Shown here: positions 63,112-64,000 of the stretch, piece by piece
Layout: the number at the start of each line of letters is the position of its first letter
Numbering within the stretch: the stretch's first letter is position 1
DNA from: CAZSDU01 sp964429135
GTDB taxonomy: Bacteria > Bacteroidota > Bacteroidia > Bacteroidales > FEN-979
Assembly: GCA_964429135.1 (NCBI GenBank)
Contig: CAYSAU010000006.1
Location: forward strand, 62,001-126,000
Direction of reading: 5' to 3'
DNA: 64,000 nt
Made by a program: the position numbers and the translations under genes
Notes under the pieces: generated by a model
Told to the model about the DNA's origin: nothing
Seen by the model: the letters and a program-made list of their open reading frames with translations, nothing else
Databases searched by the model: none

Positions 63112-64000
63112 ATGAAAAAAAAATATTGGATTATTTTACTCGCCATAATAGTATTGGCTGCATTTACTACCTGGTTTTTTGCCGGAAAGAAAAAAACGCT
63201 TGCCTTGGGTTTTAAAACAGCTCAGGTTGAACGGGGAAATATTCAACTGACGGTTAAAGCCAGTGGCACCTTACAGGCTGTTACGACGGTTCAGGTAGGA
63301 ACACAGGTATCAGGGATAATTAAAAAGATCTTTGTTGATTTTAATTCAGTAGTCAGGGAAGGACAAGTGATAGCAGTTTTAGATACCACTTTGCTTGCCC
63401 AGGCCGTTGAAGATGCTGCTGTGGCCTTGAAGCGAACAGAAATTCAAATGAATCAGTCAAAAAGGGAATATGACCGTACCAAACAGTTATTTGACCAGAA
63501 AGTGGTAGCCCAGGCTGATTTTGACCTGGCGCTGACTGCTTATGAAACCGCGGTCACCAATGTCAGTACCGCGAAGGCTTCCCTGAACCGCGCGAAAATC
63601 AACCTGAGGTATGCCACCATTATTGCCCCGATTTCCGGAGTGGTGGTTTCCCGGGCAGTGGATGTAGGGCAGACTGTAGCCGCCAGTTTCAGCACACCGA
63701 CCATGTTCACCATAGCCAATGACCTGACGAAAATGCAAGTCCAGGCAAGTATTGACGAAGCAGATATCGGGAAAATCAAGGTCGGACAGGAGGTCAAATT
63801 TTCTGTGGATGCTTATGATGAACTCAGTTTTAACGGAACAGTTCAACAGGTCAGACTTCAACCGGTCGTGACCCAGAATGTAGTGAATTATACGGTCATC
63901 ATTGATGTTCCTAACCCCGACCTGAAGCTTTTACCAGGGATGACGGCCAATATCACGGTGATGATCCAGGAAGCCAATGACGTTCTAAAGGTGCCTGCGG
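63112..64000 (+). CDS. MacA-like HlyD-family membrane-fusion protein (cut by window end)
   Basis: An open frame from ATG 63112 runs off the window after 296 codons. The visible part has an N-terminal membrane anchor (about 5-23), a lipoyl half-motif (GTLQAVTTVQVGTQVSGII, about 52-70), a coiled-coil hairpin (about 97-165), the second lipoyl half (APISGVVVSRAVDVGQTV) and a beta-barrel domain. MacA proteins have this plan and work with the ABC transporter MacB and TolC to export macrolides, lipopeptides or peptides. A macB gene just downstream is expected, though not visible. Confidence 0.88.
   Translation, partial: MKKKYWIILLAIIVLAAFTTWFFAGKKKTLALGFKTAQVERGNIQLTVKASGTLQAVTTVQVGTQVSGIIKKIFVDFNSVVREGQVIAVLDTTLLAQAVEDAAVALKRTEIQMNQSKREYDRTKQLFDQKVVAQADFDLALTAYETAVTNVSTAKASLNRAKINLRYATIIAPISGVVVSRAVDVGQTVAASFSTPTMFTIANDLTKMQVQASIDEADIGKIKVGQEVKFSVDAYDELSFNGTVQQVRLQPVVTQNVVNYTVIIDVPNPDLKLLPGMTANITVMIQEANDVLKVPA

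Noticed and set aside
1..64000. Mobile elements, prophage or integrated island
   Set aside because: No transposase, integrase, terminal repeats or att-like duplications were seen, including beside the tRNA gene, and gene content and base composition look even.

Overview
The window is a gene-dense stretch of a bacterial chromosome, almost certainly from a Bacteroidota species, perhaps Bacteroidales or a nearby environmental lineage (order uncertain). Four things point there: a PorZ-type type IX secretion (T9SS) protein, a second secreted protein with a T9SS C-terminal sorting domain, recurring promoter motifs of the Bacteroidota form TTTG-N19/20-TAnnTTTG, and weak Shine-Dalgarno sequences throughout. 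There is no rRNA, CRISPR array, insertion sequence or prophage. About 49 protein genes and one tRNA are present, and no stretch over 300 bases lacks a gene.

Layout: (1) 1-3442 (+): PBP1C and an SDR epimerase/reductase. (2) 3429-12057 (-): a nine-gene run of tetR, tolC, hlyD, DUF2147, two ABC ATPases, two ABC-2 permeases and an MltF-like lytic transglycosylase, resembling the YbhGFSR export systems. (3) 12135-14802 (-): a LysM lytic transglycosylase and a CDF metal transporter. (4) 14894-16927 (+): a secreted peptidylarginine-deiminase-like enzyme with a T9SS signal. (5) 16917-22445 (-): porZ, an FkbM-like methyltransferase, recO and lysS. (6) 22531-28032 (-): Wza-like exporter, Wzc-like tyrosine kinase with a striking Gly-Tyr tail, cysD and cysN. 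(7) 28103-33057: miaB (-), then topA and a degenerate arginase-fold protein (+). (8) 33074-38317: ruvC, a flippase-like membrane protein with a GT2 glycosyltransferase, then ispD, queA and a HAD hydrolase. (9) 38402-40176: a CAU-anticodon tRNA with a clear promoter and terminator, then a B12-binding-type radical SAM protein. (10) 40197-48957: GT87-like membrane protein, TPR protein, START-domain protein, TPR-PAS histidine kinase, PiT phosphate transporter. (11) 48980-54547 (-): two tandem hybrid histidine kinases. (12) 54665-59829: sugar MFS transporter, nucleotidyltransferase, small beta-barrel protein, PAP2-like membrane protein and rpoN. (13) 59976-64000 (+): LytS/LytTR two-component pair running into a TolC/MacA-type efflux operon cut by the window end.

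Cell-envelope work dominates: peptidoglycan remodelling (PBP1C, two lytic transglycosylases), two tripartite efflux systems, a polysaccharide export locus joined to sulfate activation, and T9SS components. The most unusual items are the PPAD-like enzyme with its whole active-site set apparently kept, the BY-kinase whose tyrosine cluster is a pure Gly-Tyr repeat, and the arginase homologue that lost half of its metal ligands. Several genes begin with TTG or GTG. Converging gene pairs repeatedly abut or overlap at their stop codons.
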